In this document: in pieces, positions 43,564-53,270 of the stretch
How the letters are laid out: the number at the start of each line of letters is the position of its first letter
How positions within the stretch are numbered: the stretch's first letter is position 1
From: Woeseia sp.
GTDB lineage: Bacteria; Pseudomonadota; Gammaproteobacteria; Steroidobacterales; Woeseiaceae
NCBI GenBank assembly: GCA_021773015.1
Contig: JAJFKW010000001.1
Location: 3,331,305 to 3,395,304 of the forward strand
DNA: 64,000 bases
Reading direction: 5' to 3'
The notes under the pieces: model-generated
What the model saw: only the letters and a program-made list of their open reading frames with translations
Told to the model about the DNA's origin: nothing
Databases searched by the model: none
Position numbers and translations under genes: made by a program

Positions 43564-45063
43564 ATGGATCGAAGAAAATTTCTGGCCAGTTCAGGCGCAG
43601 CATTAACGTCAGCAGTTTGTTCCACGCACGTGAGCGCGGCATCGTTGCAGGGTCTTCTGCAAGTTTCATCAGATGTTTTGGGTCGTACAGGTGATGGTCG
43701 TGAGGTTGCGCTCACGGCGGGCGCCATTAAAGAACTAAGTGAAGTATTGCGCGGTCCATTGCTGCTTTCCGGAAGCGAGGCGTATGAAAGTGCGAGGCAC
43801 GTTCTCAATGCATCTATAGACAAACACCCGGCGTTAATTGTGCAACCGACAGGCGTCGCCGATATTGGAACGGCGATACAATTTGCTAAAGACTATGACT
43901 TATTGGTTGCTGTCAAATGTGGCGGACATAGTTTTTCGGGGAAGTCGACCTGCGATAAAGGGATGCTCATCGATCTGTCGTTACATCGAGATGTCCGAGT
44001 GGACCCGAAGAATCGAATTGCGCATGTAACAGGCGGAAGTCACTTGGGCCCGATTGATCACGAGTGTGCGGCGCACGGACTGGTTACTACTGCGGGAACG
44101 GTGTCGCATACCGGAGTCGGCGGCTTGACCACAGGCGGCGGATATGGCCGCGTCGCGCGGCGTTACGGCCTGGCCCTGGATAATGTGCTTGCGGTCGATG
44201 TTGTTTCCGCAGATGGCAAACTTCGTCATGCCGATAATAATGAAAACGCCGATCTATATTGGGGTGTACGTGGTGCCGGTGGAAATTTCGGCATCGTTAC
44301 GTCTTTTCAGTTTCAGCTTCATGAGATGAATCGTCAGGTTTATGGCGGAGATATCGTTTTTCCTTTCAAGCATGCGAGAGATGTATTAAATCTCTATGCA
44401 GAGATGGCGGAAACAGTGTCTGATGAAATGTATATTGATATCGTCATAAGAAAAGCAGCAGAAGGCAAGCCCGGATTCGCGTTTATGCACGCTTGTTACT
44501 CTGGAGATCCCAAAAAGGCAGAGGACCTTGTAAAACCAATTCGCGGTATAGGGAGACCTTTGGTGGACCAGATCAAATGGAGGGACTACGTGGAAATCCA
44601 ACGAAGTTGGGACGATACAGACCCAAGAGCAAAAGCGACGTATTTGAAGGCGGGACTTATTCCGCAATTGAGTGGCGAATTGATAAACGCGATACTAGAT
44701 GGGCTCGAAGAGGACGTGCGGCGAGATACATCCGTTTACTTTCAGCATGCCGGCGGTGCCATTGCGGAAATTGCGGAGGATGCGACGGCGCTTTCGAATA
44801 GATCACCGATAGCCAACATGCTCGCAACGACTAGTTGGAAAGCCGGCGGCGATATGGCACCGCATCGAGCTTATATCAAAGAGTACTGGGCGAAGCTTGA
44901 GCCATTCACGGAGGGCTTTTACATCAACGAAGTCGATGATCAGTCTTCGCGAACAGTGAGCCAAAATTTCGGCGCAAATTACCAGCGTCTTGTAAAAATT
45001 AAGAATCGCTACGACCCGACAAATCTATTTCGACTAAACGCGAACGTTGTCCCGACCGCATAA
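43564..45063 (+). CDS. Exported FAD-binding oxidoreductase (PCMH/BBE type)
   Basis: 499 aa. The N-terminus is a Tat-type signal (MDRRKFLASSGAALTSAV, cleaved near VSA). The FAD-binding PCMH domain has VKCGGHSFSGKS, with His in the position that often carries covalent FAD, and VGGLTTGGGYGRVARRYGLALDNV. The C-terminal NLFRLNANV is the berberine-bridge (BBE) segment. Such enzymes oxidise alcohols, sugars or alkaloid-like compounds, and Tat export fits a cofactor-loaded periplasmic enzyme. AGAGG precedes the ATG. Confidence 0.9.
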   Translation: MDRRKFLASSGAALTSAVCSTHVSAASLQGLLQVSSDVLGRTGDGREVALTAGAIKELSEVLRGPLLLSGSEAYESARHVLNASIDKHPALIVQPTGVADIGTAIQFAKDYDLLVAVKCGGHSFSGKSTCDKGMLIDLSLHRDVRVDPKNRIAHVTGGSHLGPIDHECAAHGLVTTAGTVSHTGVGGLTTGGGYGRVARRYGLALDNVLAVDVVSADGKLRHADNNENADLYWGVRGAGGNFGIVTSFQFQLHEMNRQVYGGDIVFPFKHARDVLNLYAEMAETVSDEMYIDIVIRKAAEGKPGFAFMHACYSGDPKKAEDLVKPIRGIGRPLVDQIKWRDYVEIQRSWDDTDPRAKATYLKAGLIPQLSGELINAILDGLEEDVRRDTSVYFQHAGGAIAEIAEDATALSNRSPIANMLATTSWKAGGDMAPHRAYIKEYWAKLEPFTEGFYINEVDDQSSRTVSQNFGANYQRLVKIKNRYDPTNLFRLNANVVPTA

Positions 45064-45076
45064 GCTCGTAGGGTAT

Positions 45077-46384
45077 TTAGCCGAATAGACGCTGAATTCG
45101 GTCCATAGCGCGACTTATCGGTACCGCGATGCTGACGCCGAGATGACGGAACGCGTAGCTGGGCATTCGGCGAAAATTCCGCATCGGAACGGGCGGAGGT
45201 TCGACACTGGCATCAACCAGCAATTTTGCCAGCAGTTGCCCCATGCTTGTCGAGAGCGCAACGCCGCGACCATTGCAACCTATAACAGAGTACACGTCCG
45301 GTCCGTGCCTATAGATAACAGGTAGGTGGTCAGGCGTGAGTGCGAGATGACCGCTCCAGCCAAATTGCCAGTCGATGGAACCTAGAGGTGGAAATCGAAG
45401 GGAAGCGGCGCGGTGTAAGTGATGGAATAGACCAATTCTTTCATCGCCCGCCGTTGCGCTAGCTCCGCCCATGATCAAACGATTGTCCGCTGTAATACGA
45501 AATGAAGTCAGGAGACGTTGAGTGTCCGACGCTGATTCCTTCCCAGGAAGAATACGCTCGCGTTGTCGGGTGTTTAGTGGCTCCGAAGCAACTTGTGCGG
45601 TTCGAAGCGGAATGACGCCGCCGACATTGTTGGACAGCGTGCTATAAGCGTTAGTACAGAGTAATACCTTGTCGCAATAAATATTGCCGCGGGCTGTATG
45701 CAACGAATTGTGGGTTCCATCGAAATGCAGACCCGCAACAGGCGTACCACAGAAGATTCGCGCGCCCGACGAGCTTGCTGCATGCGCCAGTCCGCGGGTC
45801 AACGCCAGCGGGTTTAGCGAGCCGCCGCGCTTATCGACCCAGGCGCCACGATAAAACTCGGACCCCAGGCGTTCGACTAGCTCGTTGGTCTGGATCTGTG
45901 CAACCTCCGCACCGCGATCCTCCCATTGCGACAACCTTTCGAGTGCCACGCGCAATGCGTGTGAAGAGTGCGCAGCTTGAATCCAGCCATTATTGACTGC
46001 ATCGCACGAAATACGATGTTTCGCGATGAGCGAGAACAAACTGGCCGGTGCGTTGCCGGAAAATGAGTTAAGGCGCTCGCCCAAATCGCTGCCAAGCAAT
46101 TTCACTACCTCGGCAGGGTCACGCTTCAATCCCGGGGCGATAAGTCCGTTGTTTCGGCCGGATGCGCCCCAGCCAATATCCGCGGCCTCTAAAACAATGA
46201 CGTCTTCGCCGGCTTCGGCGAGCGCCAATGCTGCCGACAGGCCCAGCAATCCACCGCCGACGATGCCAATGCTACAGCGCTGATCCTGATCGAGCGGCGC
46301 ATGCTGTGGGCCAGCTGGTGTGATCGCCTGCCACAATGACTTAGGCGGATTGCTGGGCCGGCCGTTTACGGATGGAGATTCCAT
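45077..46384 (-). CDS. FAD-dependent amine/D-amino-acid oxidoreductase (DAO family)
   Basis: 435 aa. Rossmann motif CSIGIVGGGLLGLSAALALAEAGEDVIVLEA follows a ~35-residue extension. SGRNNGLIAPG and a C-terminal GCNGRGVALSTSMGQLLAKLL are typical of the PuuB/ordL-like branch of glycine/D-amino acid oxidases. Substrate is probably a primary or secondary amine. It is convergent with the BBE oxidoreductase (14 bases between ends) and follows the VOC protein gene by about 20 bases in one operon. Confidence 0.88.
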   Translation of the reverse strand: MESPSVNGRPSNPPKSLWQAITPAGPQHAPLDQDQRCSIGIVGGGLLGLSAALALAEAGEDVIVLEAADIGWGASGRNNGLIAPGLKRDPAEVVKLLGSDLGERLNSFSGNAPASLFSLIAKHRISCDAVNNGWIQAAHSSHALRVALERLSQWEDRGAEVAQIQTNELVERLGSEFYRGAWVDKRGGSLNPLALTRGLAHAASSSGARIFCGTPVAGLHFDGTHNSLHTARGNIYCDKVLLCTNAYSTLSNNVGGVIPLRTAQVASEPLNTRQRERILPGKESASDTQRLLTSFRITADNRLIMGGASATAGDERIGLFHHLHRAASLRFPPLGSIDWQFGWSGHLALTPDHLPVIYRHGPDVYSVIGCNGRGVALSTSMGQLLAKLLVDASVEPPPVPMRNFRRMPSYAFRHLGVSIAVPISRAMDRIQRLFG

Positions 46385-46405
46385 AGGTTCTGTCGACGAA
46401 GTTGG

Positions 46406-47266
46406 TTATTCAACAAAATCCAGAATGACGCCACACGTTTGGCCGCTATCAACACGAATTACGTTTGCCGCTTTGTCGTTGTAGATAACGTCGTTGCGCG
46501 TTAACAAGTCTCTGGCCCTGTCGAGGTCAGCAACGCATATTTCCATCGCTCCGAGTTGTGCTCGACCATCGAAAGATGGGTTGTCACCGAAGTGTTCTGC
46601 ATATTTCTCGGGTATTAGTAGCGATATCGTTTGCTGTTGGGAAATACTCAGAACAACGCCTCGCTCCGAGACGGCAACGTTGTCAGCTCCAACCAGACGC
46701 GACATCTTCGCTGCAGTAGTGTCGATATCGTGAATGATGCCTGTCACGCTGGTAACAGCTTTGGCTGTGTTGGCGTGCTGTAAAAACTGCGGAGTGCGGA
46801 TGAGTTCCGGCGTAAGGTGTTGCAGTACAACGACGTGCATAAGACCGTCGATCGCATCAGGCGTCGGCACGCACAATTCAAATGAAGGTTGCGTCCATCC
46901 TTCCGGGTGTTCGAAATTCCGCGTGAGTTTTCGTGGCTCGCTTGTTTCCACGCCGCTGGCCAATAACTGTCGATAGCTGTCAGCTACGTCATCAGTTCGG
47001 AATGCAACACCCATGAGGCCCTCACCCCATTCCTGCAAGTGCTGATCCAAATTCATCGTAAAGCGCGCCGGGTCGATAATTCCGCGCATTTCCAAATAAT
47101 CGCTTGGAAACATAATGCATAGATTGCCGGTACCCCATTCAACGTGACTACCCCGTGGCGGAACGGTAAAGCCGAGCCGCTCGTAGACAACTCTTGCGGC
47201 ATCCAGGCTGTTTACGGCTATGACCGGGTGGTCGATAGACATTATTCCGTTTGCATTGATCAGCAT
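46406..47266 (-). CDS. VOC-family (glyoxalase-like) protein
   Basis: 286 aa. Two VOC half-domains: SIDHPVIAVNSLDAARVVYERLGFTVPPRGSH opens the first, and VTGIIHDIDTTAAKMSRLVG the second. The first half contains FELCVPTPDAIDG with metal-site-like residues. It resembles the Glyoxalase_3-type proteins, whose roles are mostly unknown. GGAACG lies before the ATG; an internal ATG eight codons later is also possible. It begins the operon with the FAD oxidoreductase. Confidence 0.83.
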   Translation of the reverse strand: MLINANGIMSIDHPVIAVNSLDAARVVYERLGFTVPPRGSHVEWGTGNLCIMFPSDYLEMRGIIDPARFTMNLDQHLQEWGEGLMGVAFRTDDVADSYRQLLASGVETSEPRKLTRNFEHPEGWTQPSFELCVPTPDAIDGLMHVVVLQHLTPELIRTPQFLQHANTAKAVTSVTGIIHDIDTTAAKMSRLVGADNVAVSERGVVLSISQQQTISLLIPEKYAEHFGDNPSFDGRAQLGAMEICVADLDRARDLLTRNDVIYNDKAANVIRVDSGQTCGVILDFVE

Positions 47267-47315
47267 CTGTCGTTCCGCAAATTATCCAATGCGCATAGTG
47301 CGCGGTGTTGGCGGC

Positions 47316-47352
47316 AAAAAAAAGCCCCTGTAACGGTGGTTACAGGGGCTTT
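47316..47352 (-). terminator. Strong Rho-independent terminator of the TonB-receptor gene
   Basis: Perfect 14-bp stem AAAGCCCCTGTAAC / GTTACAGGGGCTTT with a 4-base loop (47321-47352). On the leftward strand it is followed by a run of eight T (47316-47323). It lies just after the receptor stop and shields the VOC operon. Confidence 0.93.
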
Positions 47353-47372
47353 AGCTTAGTCTTATGAATCGT

Positions 47373-49862
47373 CTACCAGTTATAAACGCCTTTCAAGTAC
47401 CAAGAACCGCCTTCATAGTTCGCGGCGCTGCGGCGCGGATACTGCAACCCGACGCTGACGCGGTTCGCCGATTGATCCGTAGAAGTGCCTGGGCTGACTG
47501 GAATCTCTTCAATGAAGTCATCGAAGATATTCACAGCACCGAGTGCGAGCCGCAAATTGTCGTTAACTTGGTAGCCCAATTCAACGTCAAAATAGATCGT
47601 CGAGCCGATTTCCTCGGAGATATCGACAGTCCGGCCGGTAAGCACGTCCATATCATCAACTTCCAATACGCCGCCAATCCTGCCGCGTTCGTCCCAATGC
47701 TCGCCGTAGAAATTTGCACGCGCCAACAAGTTGAACTTGTCGCCGAAGAACGTATTGGTGGTGAGGACGAAGCGATGTTCGGGATAATTATTCTCGATAT
47801 CCTCGACTAATCCGGCACTCACTGGATTAACACCGTTGATTTGCTGCTGATCGGTAACTTCAACCTTGTTGTAGCCATAGGCAAAGGTAATATCAGTATT
47901 AGAACTGCTTCCCCAGTCTATGCCAGAAGTAAGGACGAGATCGACGCCGGAGTGCTCGACATCCAATGCATTGGTGTAAAACGAAATCGTCGCACCTGGA
48001 TTGATCGGGTCGGCGATATCGCCGGTACGATAAATACGATCGTCAACTTCGATCTGATAGGCATCGATCGTCAACGTGGTCGCGTCACCGAGGTCCGTCG
48101 TAAAGCCCAGGCTGATATTCACCGAAGTTTCGTCGGTTAGTGTCGTGCCACCTGCCGCTACTACGCGAGGATCGGTTGTCGGTATTAGGCCTTCTTCGAT
48201 CTGCAGACCGGTCATGCCGTCAAACGTAGTAATCGTTGTACGAACATTCGATTGACCCGGCGTCGGAGCATGGAAGCCGGTTGAAACGGCACCACGAAAC
48301 GCTAGACGGTCATTGACGCGATAACGCGCGGCGAGTTTGCCGTTGGTGGTACTACCGAAATCGGAAAAATCTTCAAAACGGACCGCGTACTGGACCAGCA
48401 ACGAATCGGTGACGTCATGCTCGAGATCGACATATACCGCAAAGTTATCCCGTGAAAATTTACCTGAATCTTCTTCTGTAATTCCCTTGAAACCACTTGA
48501 GCCGCCACCGACAGAAGCGTTGGGCTCACCGGCGACGACGGTGTACTCTTCGTCGCGCCATTCTCCGCCAAAGCCAACATTTAGGGAGTCACTTAGTGGC
48601 ATAGAAAAATCGGCGTTAAGATTGAGCTCTTCCTGCTCATAACCACCAACATCAAAGTCCATTTGTGGGATCTGCAAATTGGCGTCTAACCCAAGGTCTG
48701 AGTTAACAGTGTTGTTCAGGAAGTAGTCCAGCTCGTTCTTGCCTAGACCTACGCTAAAGTCGTAGAGGATCTCATTCGAGAATTCACCTTTGATGCCGGC
48801 AACAATTGACGTGTCGGTCTGATCGCCGTCGAGGAATGGCGTAAATCCGCCTGGTAGGCCGGTAAACCCAAGTGCCTGCAATGCGGCAATTGATGAGTGA
48901 GTATCACCGCCGCCTGGTGTATTGGTTTCATTGTTGCCGCGATAGAAGAAGCGATAACGTCCTTCAGTGTCGGCAAATCCTACGCGGCCATACAAACTCG
49001 CTGTGTCGCTAACGTCAAAGCCTGAATTGAGGAATAACCGCAATCCCTCTGTTTCGGGTCGGCCCCAGGTTTGTGCAAAAGGCGCGTCACCAAATACCGC
49101 ATCTTGCCCAACTGCTGTAACGCCATTGGCAATCAGTGCGGCTGCGTCGGGTCGTTGAATTCCACGTGAAAGCGCGTCGTTATCGGTGTACTCAAAACTG
49201 ACATTAACGAAGCCGTTACTGCCGTCACCGAATCCGGCGTTGCCAGATACTTTCAGGCTGTCTTCGCCTTCGTAGAACTGCCCAAACTGTGCCTGAACTT
49301 CGCCGCCAGAACCTGCGTCTTTCGTGACAAAGTTGATGACACCCGCGATGGCATCCGAGCCGTACTGCGCAGCTGCACCGTCTCTCAATACTTCAACTCT
49401 CTTGAGTGCGATACCGGGAATCATGCCGACGTCGACACCATGTGCGCCATTACCCGCCGCGGGTGCGAAAAACTGTACAAGGGCAGAGCGATGACGACGC
49501 TTGCCATCGACTAAAACCAGCGTCTGATCTGGCGCGGTGCCACGAAGCGATGTTGGTCGTACGAATGCGCTGCCGTCACCGGTCGCTGGTGTTGCTGTGT
49601 ACGACGGAACGAGCGCTCGAATATTGTCGGTCAGGTCCGCTGAGTTTCCGAAAGCAGTAAATTCTTCACCACCGATGACATCAATCGGCACGGTGGAGTC
49701 AGATGCGGTGCGCGGCTTTGCGCTGCGCGAACCGAGCGTTATGACCTCTTCGATGACTTCATCAGAGCCCTCGTTTGATTGTGCAAACGCACTTTGAAAA
49801 GACAATCCTGTAGAAACAGCTACCGTAACTGCCACTCCAATATGTCGCCATGTAAGTTTCAT
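47373..49862 (-). CDS. TonB-dependent outer-membrane receptor
   Basis: 829 aa from the ATG after GGGGAAGCC; 31 extra upstream codons are not supported. Signal peptide ends near AFA-QS. A TonB-box-like VIEEVITLGSR leads into the plug domain (STVPIDVIGGEEF, LRGTAPDQTLVLVDGKRRH, VEVLRDGAAAQYGSDAIAGVINFVTK). A 22-strand barrel follows, ending YLKGVYNW with the terminal aromatic. Substrate not readable. The gene is monocistronic with its own terminator. Confidence 0.94.
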   Translation of the reverse strand: MKLTWRHIGVAVTVAVSTGLSFQSAFAQSNEGSDEVIEEVITLGSRSAKPRTASDSTVPIDVIGGEEFTAFGNSADLTDNIRALVPSYTATPATGDGSAFVRPTSLRGTAPDQTLVLVDGKRRHRSALVQFFAPAAGNGAHGVDVGMIPGIALKRVEVLRDGAAAQYGSDAIAGVINFVTKDAGSGGEVQAQFGQFYEGEDSLKVSGNAGFGDGSNGFVNVSFEYTDNDALSRGIQRPDAAALIANGVTAVGQDAVFGDAPFAQTWGRPETEGLRLFLNSGFDVSDTASLYGRVGFADTEGRYRFFYRGNNETNTPGGGDTHSSIAALQALGFTGLPGGFTPFLDGDQTDTSIVAGIKGEFSNEILYDFSVGLGKNELDYFLNNTVNSDLGLDANLQIPQMDFDVGGYEQEELNLNADFSMPLSDSLNVGFGGEWRDEEYTVVAGEPNASVGGGSSGFKGITEEDSGKFSRDNFAVYVDLEHDVTDSLLVQYAVRFEDFSDFGSTTNGKLAARYRVNDRLAFRGAVSTGFHAPTPGQSNVRTTITTFDGMTGLQIEEGLIPTTDPRVVAAGGTTLTDETSVNISLGFTTDLGDATTLTIDAYQIEVDDRIYRTGDIADPINPGATISFYTNALDVEHSGVDLVLTSGIDWGSSSNTDITFAYGYNKVEVTDQQQINGVNPVSAGLVEDIENNYPEHRFVLTTNTFFGDKFNLLARANFYGEHWDERGRIGGVLEVDDMDVLTGRTVDISEEIGSTIYFDVELGYQVNDNLRLALGAVNIFDDFIEEIPVSPGTSTDQSANRVSVGLQYPRRSAANYEGGSWYLKGVYNW

Positions 49863-50414
49863 TTGGCTTCCCCTGTTCTCTAAATTAATCAATTTAATGC
49901 AACATAAGCTCTGGTCGTTGCTGGCTAATCCACGATGCATGACGATTTCAAACACTTGCCCAAGTGCATCGTATGTTGCGATTCTGCGACTATAAACCCC
50001 ATGCCCCGGATTGGCCAGTCTATCGGCGACGACCGTTTAGTACACCTGCTATCGCACGGCAAACGCGGCAAAATAGATAACAAAAACAGTATTTTATGAC
50101 TCCGCATTCACTTCTATTAATTGCGCACGATGTGACGTCGTTTATCATCGTTTGGAATAAGCGCGCAGTTATCTGTGGTAAAATACCAACAACTTGCTTT
50201 TGCCAATTACTGCGCAACACCTGTTGTGTTGGACCATCCACCGGTCGCCGCCTGGCCAACTCAGTCGTGATTCATGCGTCAACAATTTTGCTTGCCGCGT
50301 CGCCCAATTAGGTTTAGAAACACAGTCGTTGCTTTCTTTGATCGATAATGCGGGCGCGGAGGAGCGTCCGCCACAATTAATAGATGACGCGAACTGTACA
50401 AGGGAGGGCAGATA
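49863..50414. other. Non-coding gap of about 550 bp
   Basis: No supported gene. Short frames on both strands lack ribosome sites and family features. It carries the divergent promoters of the TonB receptor and phytanoyl-CoA dioxygenase family genes. Confidence 0.5.
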
Positions 50415-51224
50415 ATGATTGATTGTGTAACGGCTTCGGATATCGACGACTACAACAACGACGGTGCGGTAGCGTTACGCGGGATAGTGAATGCCGGTGA
50501 TCTCCAACGTCTCGCCGCTGCAATAGAAGATGACATCAAAAACCCGGGCCCGTTCTATCATGGTTACGAATCAGACGATAGTCGTTTCCATGGCAACCTA
50601 CGGCTGTGGGAAACGCACGATACGTTTCGCGACATTTGCGTAAATTCAGAGTTTCCAAGAATTGCACGAACTTTTTTCGATTCGCAAAAGGTCAATTTAT
50701 TGTATGACCAATTATTTGTGAAGGAAGCCGCAATGGGGCAGCGCACGCGATGGCACAATGACCAGCCCTATTGGCCCATACGCGGTTGGCAGGTGCTTTC
50801 AATTTGGATCGCATTGGACCACACAACAACTGAAAACGGCCGTGTGGAATTCGTGCGCGGGTCGCACAAATGGGGCCGTTGGTTTCAACCAGAGGTGTTC
50901 GGCAAAACGGCAGATATAGCAGACTACGAACGCAATCCCGAGTTTGAAGATATTCCGGATATTGAGGCCGATCGCGATAAGTACGACGTTATTTCGTGGG
51001 ACCTGGAGCCGGGCGACGTATATGTTTTTCACGCTATGACCGTGCACGGCGCAGGTGGCAACAATAGCGGCAGCCGGCGTCGTAGAGGTTACACAGTTCG
51101 TTATACGGGTGACGATGTCGTATACGATTTAAGAAAAGGCCTGAGCAAGCCGCTGATTTGCGATGATCTTGAGCCGGGAATGCCGCTCGACTCGGAGCGC
51201 TATCCGGTCGTGGAGAGAGCTTAA
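50415..51224 (+). CDS. Phytanoyl-CoA dioxygenase family Fe(II)/2-oxoglutarate oxygenase
   Basis: 269 aa. The iron triad is visible: RWHNDQPYW gives H-x-D and VFHAMTVHGAGGNNS gives the distal His, followed by Arg in RRRGYTVRYTG for 2-oxoglutarate. The ENGRVEFVRGSHKWG stretch is typical of the family. It should hydroxylate a small substrate in the cytoplasm. GGGAGGGC precedes the ATG. A thioesterase gene follows after about 90 bases on the same strand. Confidence 0.92.
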   Translation: MIDCVTASDIDDYNNDGAVALRGIVNAGDLQRLAAAIEDDIKNPGPFYHGYESDDSRFHGNLRLWETHDTFRDICVNSEFPRIARTFFDSQKVNLLYDQLFVKEAAMGQRTRWHNDQPYWPIRGWQVLSIWIALDHTTTENGRVEFVRGSHKWGRWFQPEVFGKTADIADYERNPEFEDIPDIEADRDKYDVISWDLEPGDVYVFHAMTVHGAGGNNSGSRRRRGYTVRYTGDDVVYDLRKGLSKPLICDDLEPGMPLDSERYPVVERA

Positions 51225-51316
51225 TTCGTGTGTGCCAATTTGCTGGACCGACGATCGACTTGATCACGAATTTTTCGCGAAAAATGGCTACAGAATTACT
51301 TTAGAGAGGTCAACGA

Positions 51317-51736
51317 ATGATAGTGGTGCAAAAGAGCGTCGCACACCCGTGGATGTGCGACGTATTGGGTCACATGACCACTCGGTTTTATCTGAATATG
51401 TTTGATGATGCTTCTTATCATCTGCTCTACGAAGTTTTCGGTTGGAGCGGTGCGAGCGACGATGCAATGGAACGGGGCTGGGCCGACGTCAAGCATGTTA
51501 TTGAATATGTAGCCGAAGTGAAGGCGGGCGACGTGCTGGAGACCTGTGCAGGCATCAAAAACATCGGCAGCAAATCAATCACCATTCGCTACGAGATGCA
51601 AAATCTCCACGAAAATGAACTGGCCGCGACACTTGAATGTACTTGCGTCCTATTTGATTTGACCGAACGTAAAGCGATGGTAATAACGGATGACTTGCGA
51701 GCCTCAGCGCAAAAACATCTAATCACCCCGAAATGA
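51317..51736 (+). CDS. Hot-dog fold acyl-CoA thioesterase
   Basis: 139 aa. HPWMCDVLGHMTTRFYLNMFDDASYHLLY is the 4HBT thioesterase signature with Asp in the catalytic place, followed by VEYVAEVKAGDVLET and the strand EMQNLHENELAATLECTCVLFD. It releases CoA from an acyl-CoA; the acyl group is unknown. AGAGGT lies before the ATG. Cotranscription with the dioxygenase is likely. Confidence 0.88.
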   Translation: MIVVQKSVAHPWMCDVLGHMTTRFYLNMFDDASYHLLYEVFGWSGASDDAMERGWADVKHVIEYVAEVKAGDVLETCAGIKNIGSKSITIRYEMQNLHENELAATLECTCVLFDLTERKAMVITDDLRASAQKHLITPK

Positions 51737-51876
51737 AACGGTCCTGATAGCGTTCGGGCAGTAGAGACGTCCGCGCCGTCGTTCGCCAGCAATAAACAAG
51801 CGCATTTACGTCGATGGCAGGCTTTGCTTCACAGTCGGTCCCACCCTAGTGGAACATTTGTACGGAGACACCTCAA

Positions 51877-53175
51877 TTATTCCTGCGCTAACAAATCAGA
51901 CGGTAGAATCGGATTCGACAACATGTATTCAAACCGTTGCCAACGTTCGCTGTCGTTAGCAGTATCTCTTTCAATATATTCACGAACCATATCCATACCA
52001 AAATTATAATTAATAATATAGCTACGGTAAGTATCGAAAAAAGCGACCCGCTGTGTGGATCGTTCTTCGGAAGATAGCGTGTAAGCAATCAGCCATTCGA
52101 TAGTCTGCTTGCGACTCTTTGTTCCATTCAGGTAATCTCGCGCTGCTTCGTTTTCCGCATACTTCAGCTGCTGTAGCAATGACTGCAACTTGTAGTAGGT
52201 TTCGACGTTGTTGGCTTCGAGTCCCGCGAGTGGAAATAGCACATCTCGTTCGAATTCGAGGCGTTCACGGCCTGGAAACGCGAGTTCGATTCCATGATTG
52301 CCGCTTCCCTCTGCAATTAGCGATGCTGGGCTGAACAGTGGGTAGATCGTAAATTCACTCCAACCAGCTTTCTGTACTAGATTTTTTTCCAGCAGAACGT
52401 TGAAAGTGTGGTGCCCGGGATAACCCTCATGGCAGCCGAGGTCGACAGCGCGATGAATAAAAATTGGTAGATCTGTATTTACCTGAATCAAGCTGTTGGC
52501 ATCGCCCTGATACCAATTGTATCCGGACCAAGGCTTGTCATTGACGTATTCAATACTGAATGACTCATGGTCGGGAAGTGCAACTCGTCCTAAAGTGCGA
52601 GCGCGACATTCCGCAATCGCAGCTTCGAAAACCACAGGTAGTCGGTCAACGGATACTACGAAATCATTTTGAAACTGCACAACGCGGTCCGCAAGAGCGG
52701 CGTCGCTTGGCGGCAATAGCGCACCAATTTCATGCAGAATTTCGTCGAAATGCTGGTCATCGAAATCTGGCGCTGTAACACCGAATAGCAATTGAGATTC
52801 TTCGTCAAACGGCAGCGCTTCCGACGAATTTATGGAAACGCGCGCAAGTAACGCGGTCAGACGGGCAATTAGGCCGTCAATGCGTGTAGAGGACTCCGTC
52901 TGAGCCCGCCTTGCTTGTAATTGCCCGCGCAGGGATGTCGCTTTGGAACGAATTTCTTCGAGCGATAAGCCTGCTTGTGTCGCTCGATCGCGTATCGATT
53001 GCGGGCCGAAATAGGCGTCTACATGGGCGCTGTCATGTACGCCCATGCTGAGCTCGATAAACAAATACTCCTCGACAAGGTCGTCCAAGGGTTCGTCGTT
53101 AGGAAGTGTCGAATGCTTGCCATCACAGGATATGCACATTACGGCCACAACCAGGCCAACAATTGGGTGTTTCAT
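51877..53175 (-). CDS. DUF885-family lipoprotein, probable zinc peptidase
   Basis: 432 aa. Signal with lipobox CISC (about 17). The zinc motif HEGYPGHH sits at about residue 246, with a later Glu in LIAEGSGNHG, as in DUF885 proteins, which are related to M-clan peptidases. Length is shorter than the ~600 aa of many DUF885 members, so it may be a compact branch. It is divergent from the DUF3014 gene. Confidence 0.85.
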   Translation of the reverse strand: MKHPIVGLVVAVMCISCDGKHSTLPNDEPLDDLVEEYLFIELSMGVHDSAHVDAYFGPQSIRDRATQAGLSLEEIRSKATSLRGQLQARRAQTESSTRIDGLIARLTALLARVSINSSEALPFDEESQLLFGVTAPDFDDQHFDEILHEIGALLPPSDAALADRVVQFQNDFVVSVDRLPVVFEAAIAECRARTLGRVALPDHESFSIEYVNDKPWSGYNWYQGDANSLIQVNTDLPIFIHRAVDLGCHEGYPGHHTFNVLLEKNLVQKAGWSEFTIYPLFSPASLIAEGSGNHGIELAFPGRERLEFERDVLFPLAGLEANNVETYYKLQSLLQQLKYAENEAARDYLNGTKSRKQTIEWLIAYTLSSEERSTQRVAFFDTYRSYIINYNFGMDMVREYIERDTANDSERWQRFEYMLSNPILPSDLLAQE

Positions 53176-53270
53176 TTATTTTTTCCGGAGCTACACTGAG
53201 CTCAAGGATAACAGCAAGCTCGTCGTGCCTCACATAGGTGGCGGCTTTGTCGAGCGGGATCCGAAACGAT

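Noticed and set aside
50096-50311. 71-codon frame in the gap before the phytanoyl-CoA dioxygenase family gene
   Set aside because: No Shine-Dalgarno, unusual Cys/Thr-rich composition and no sign of coding selection.
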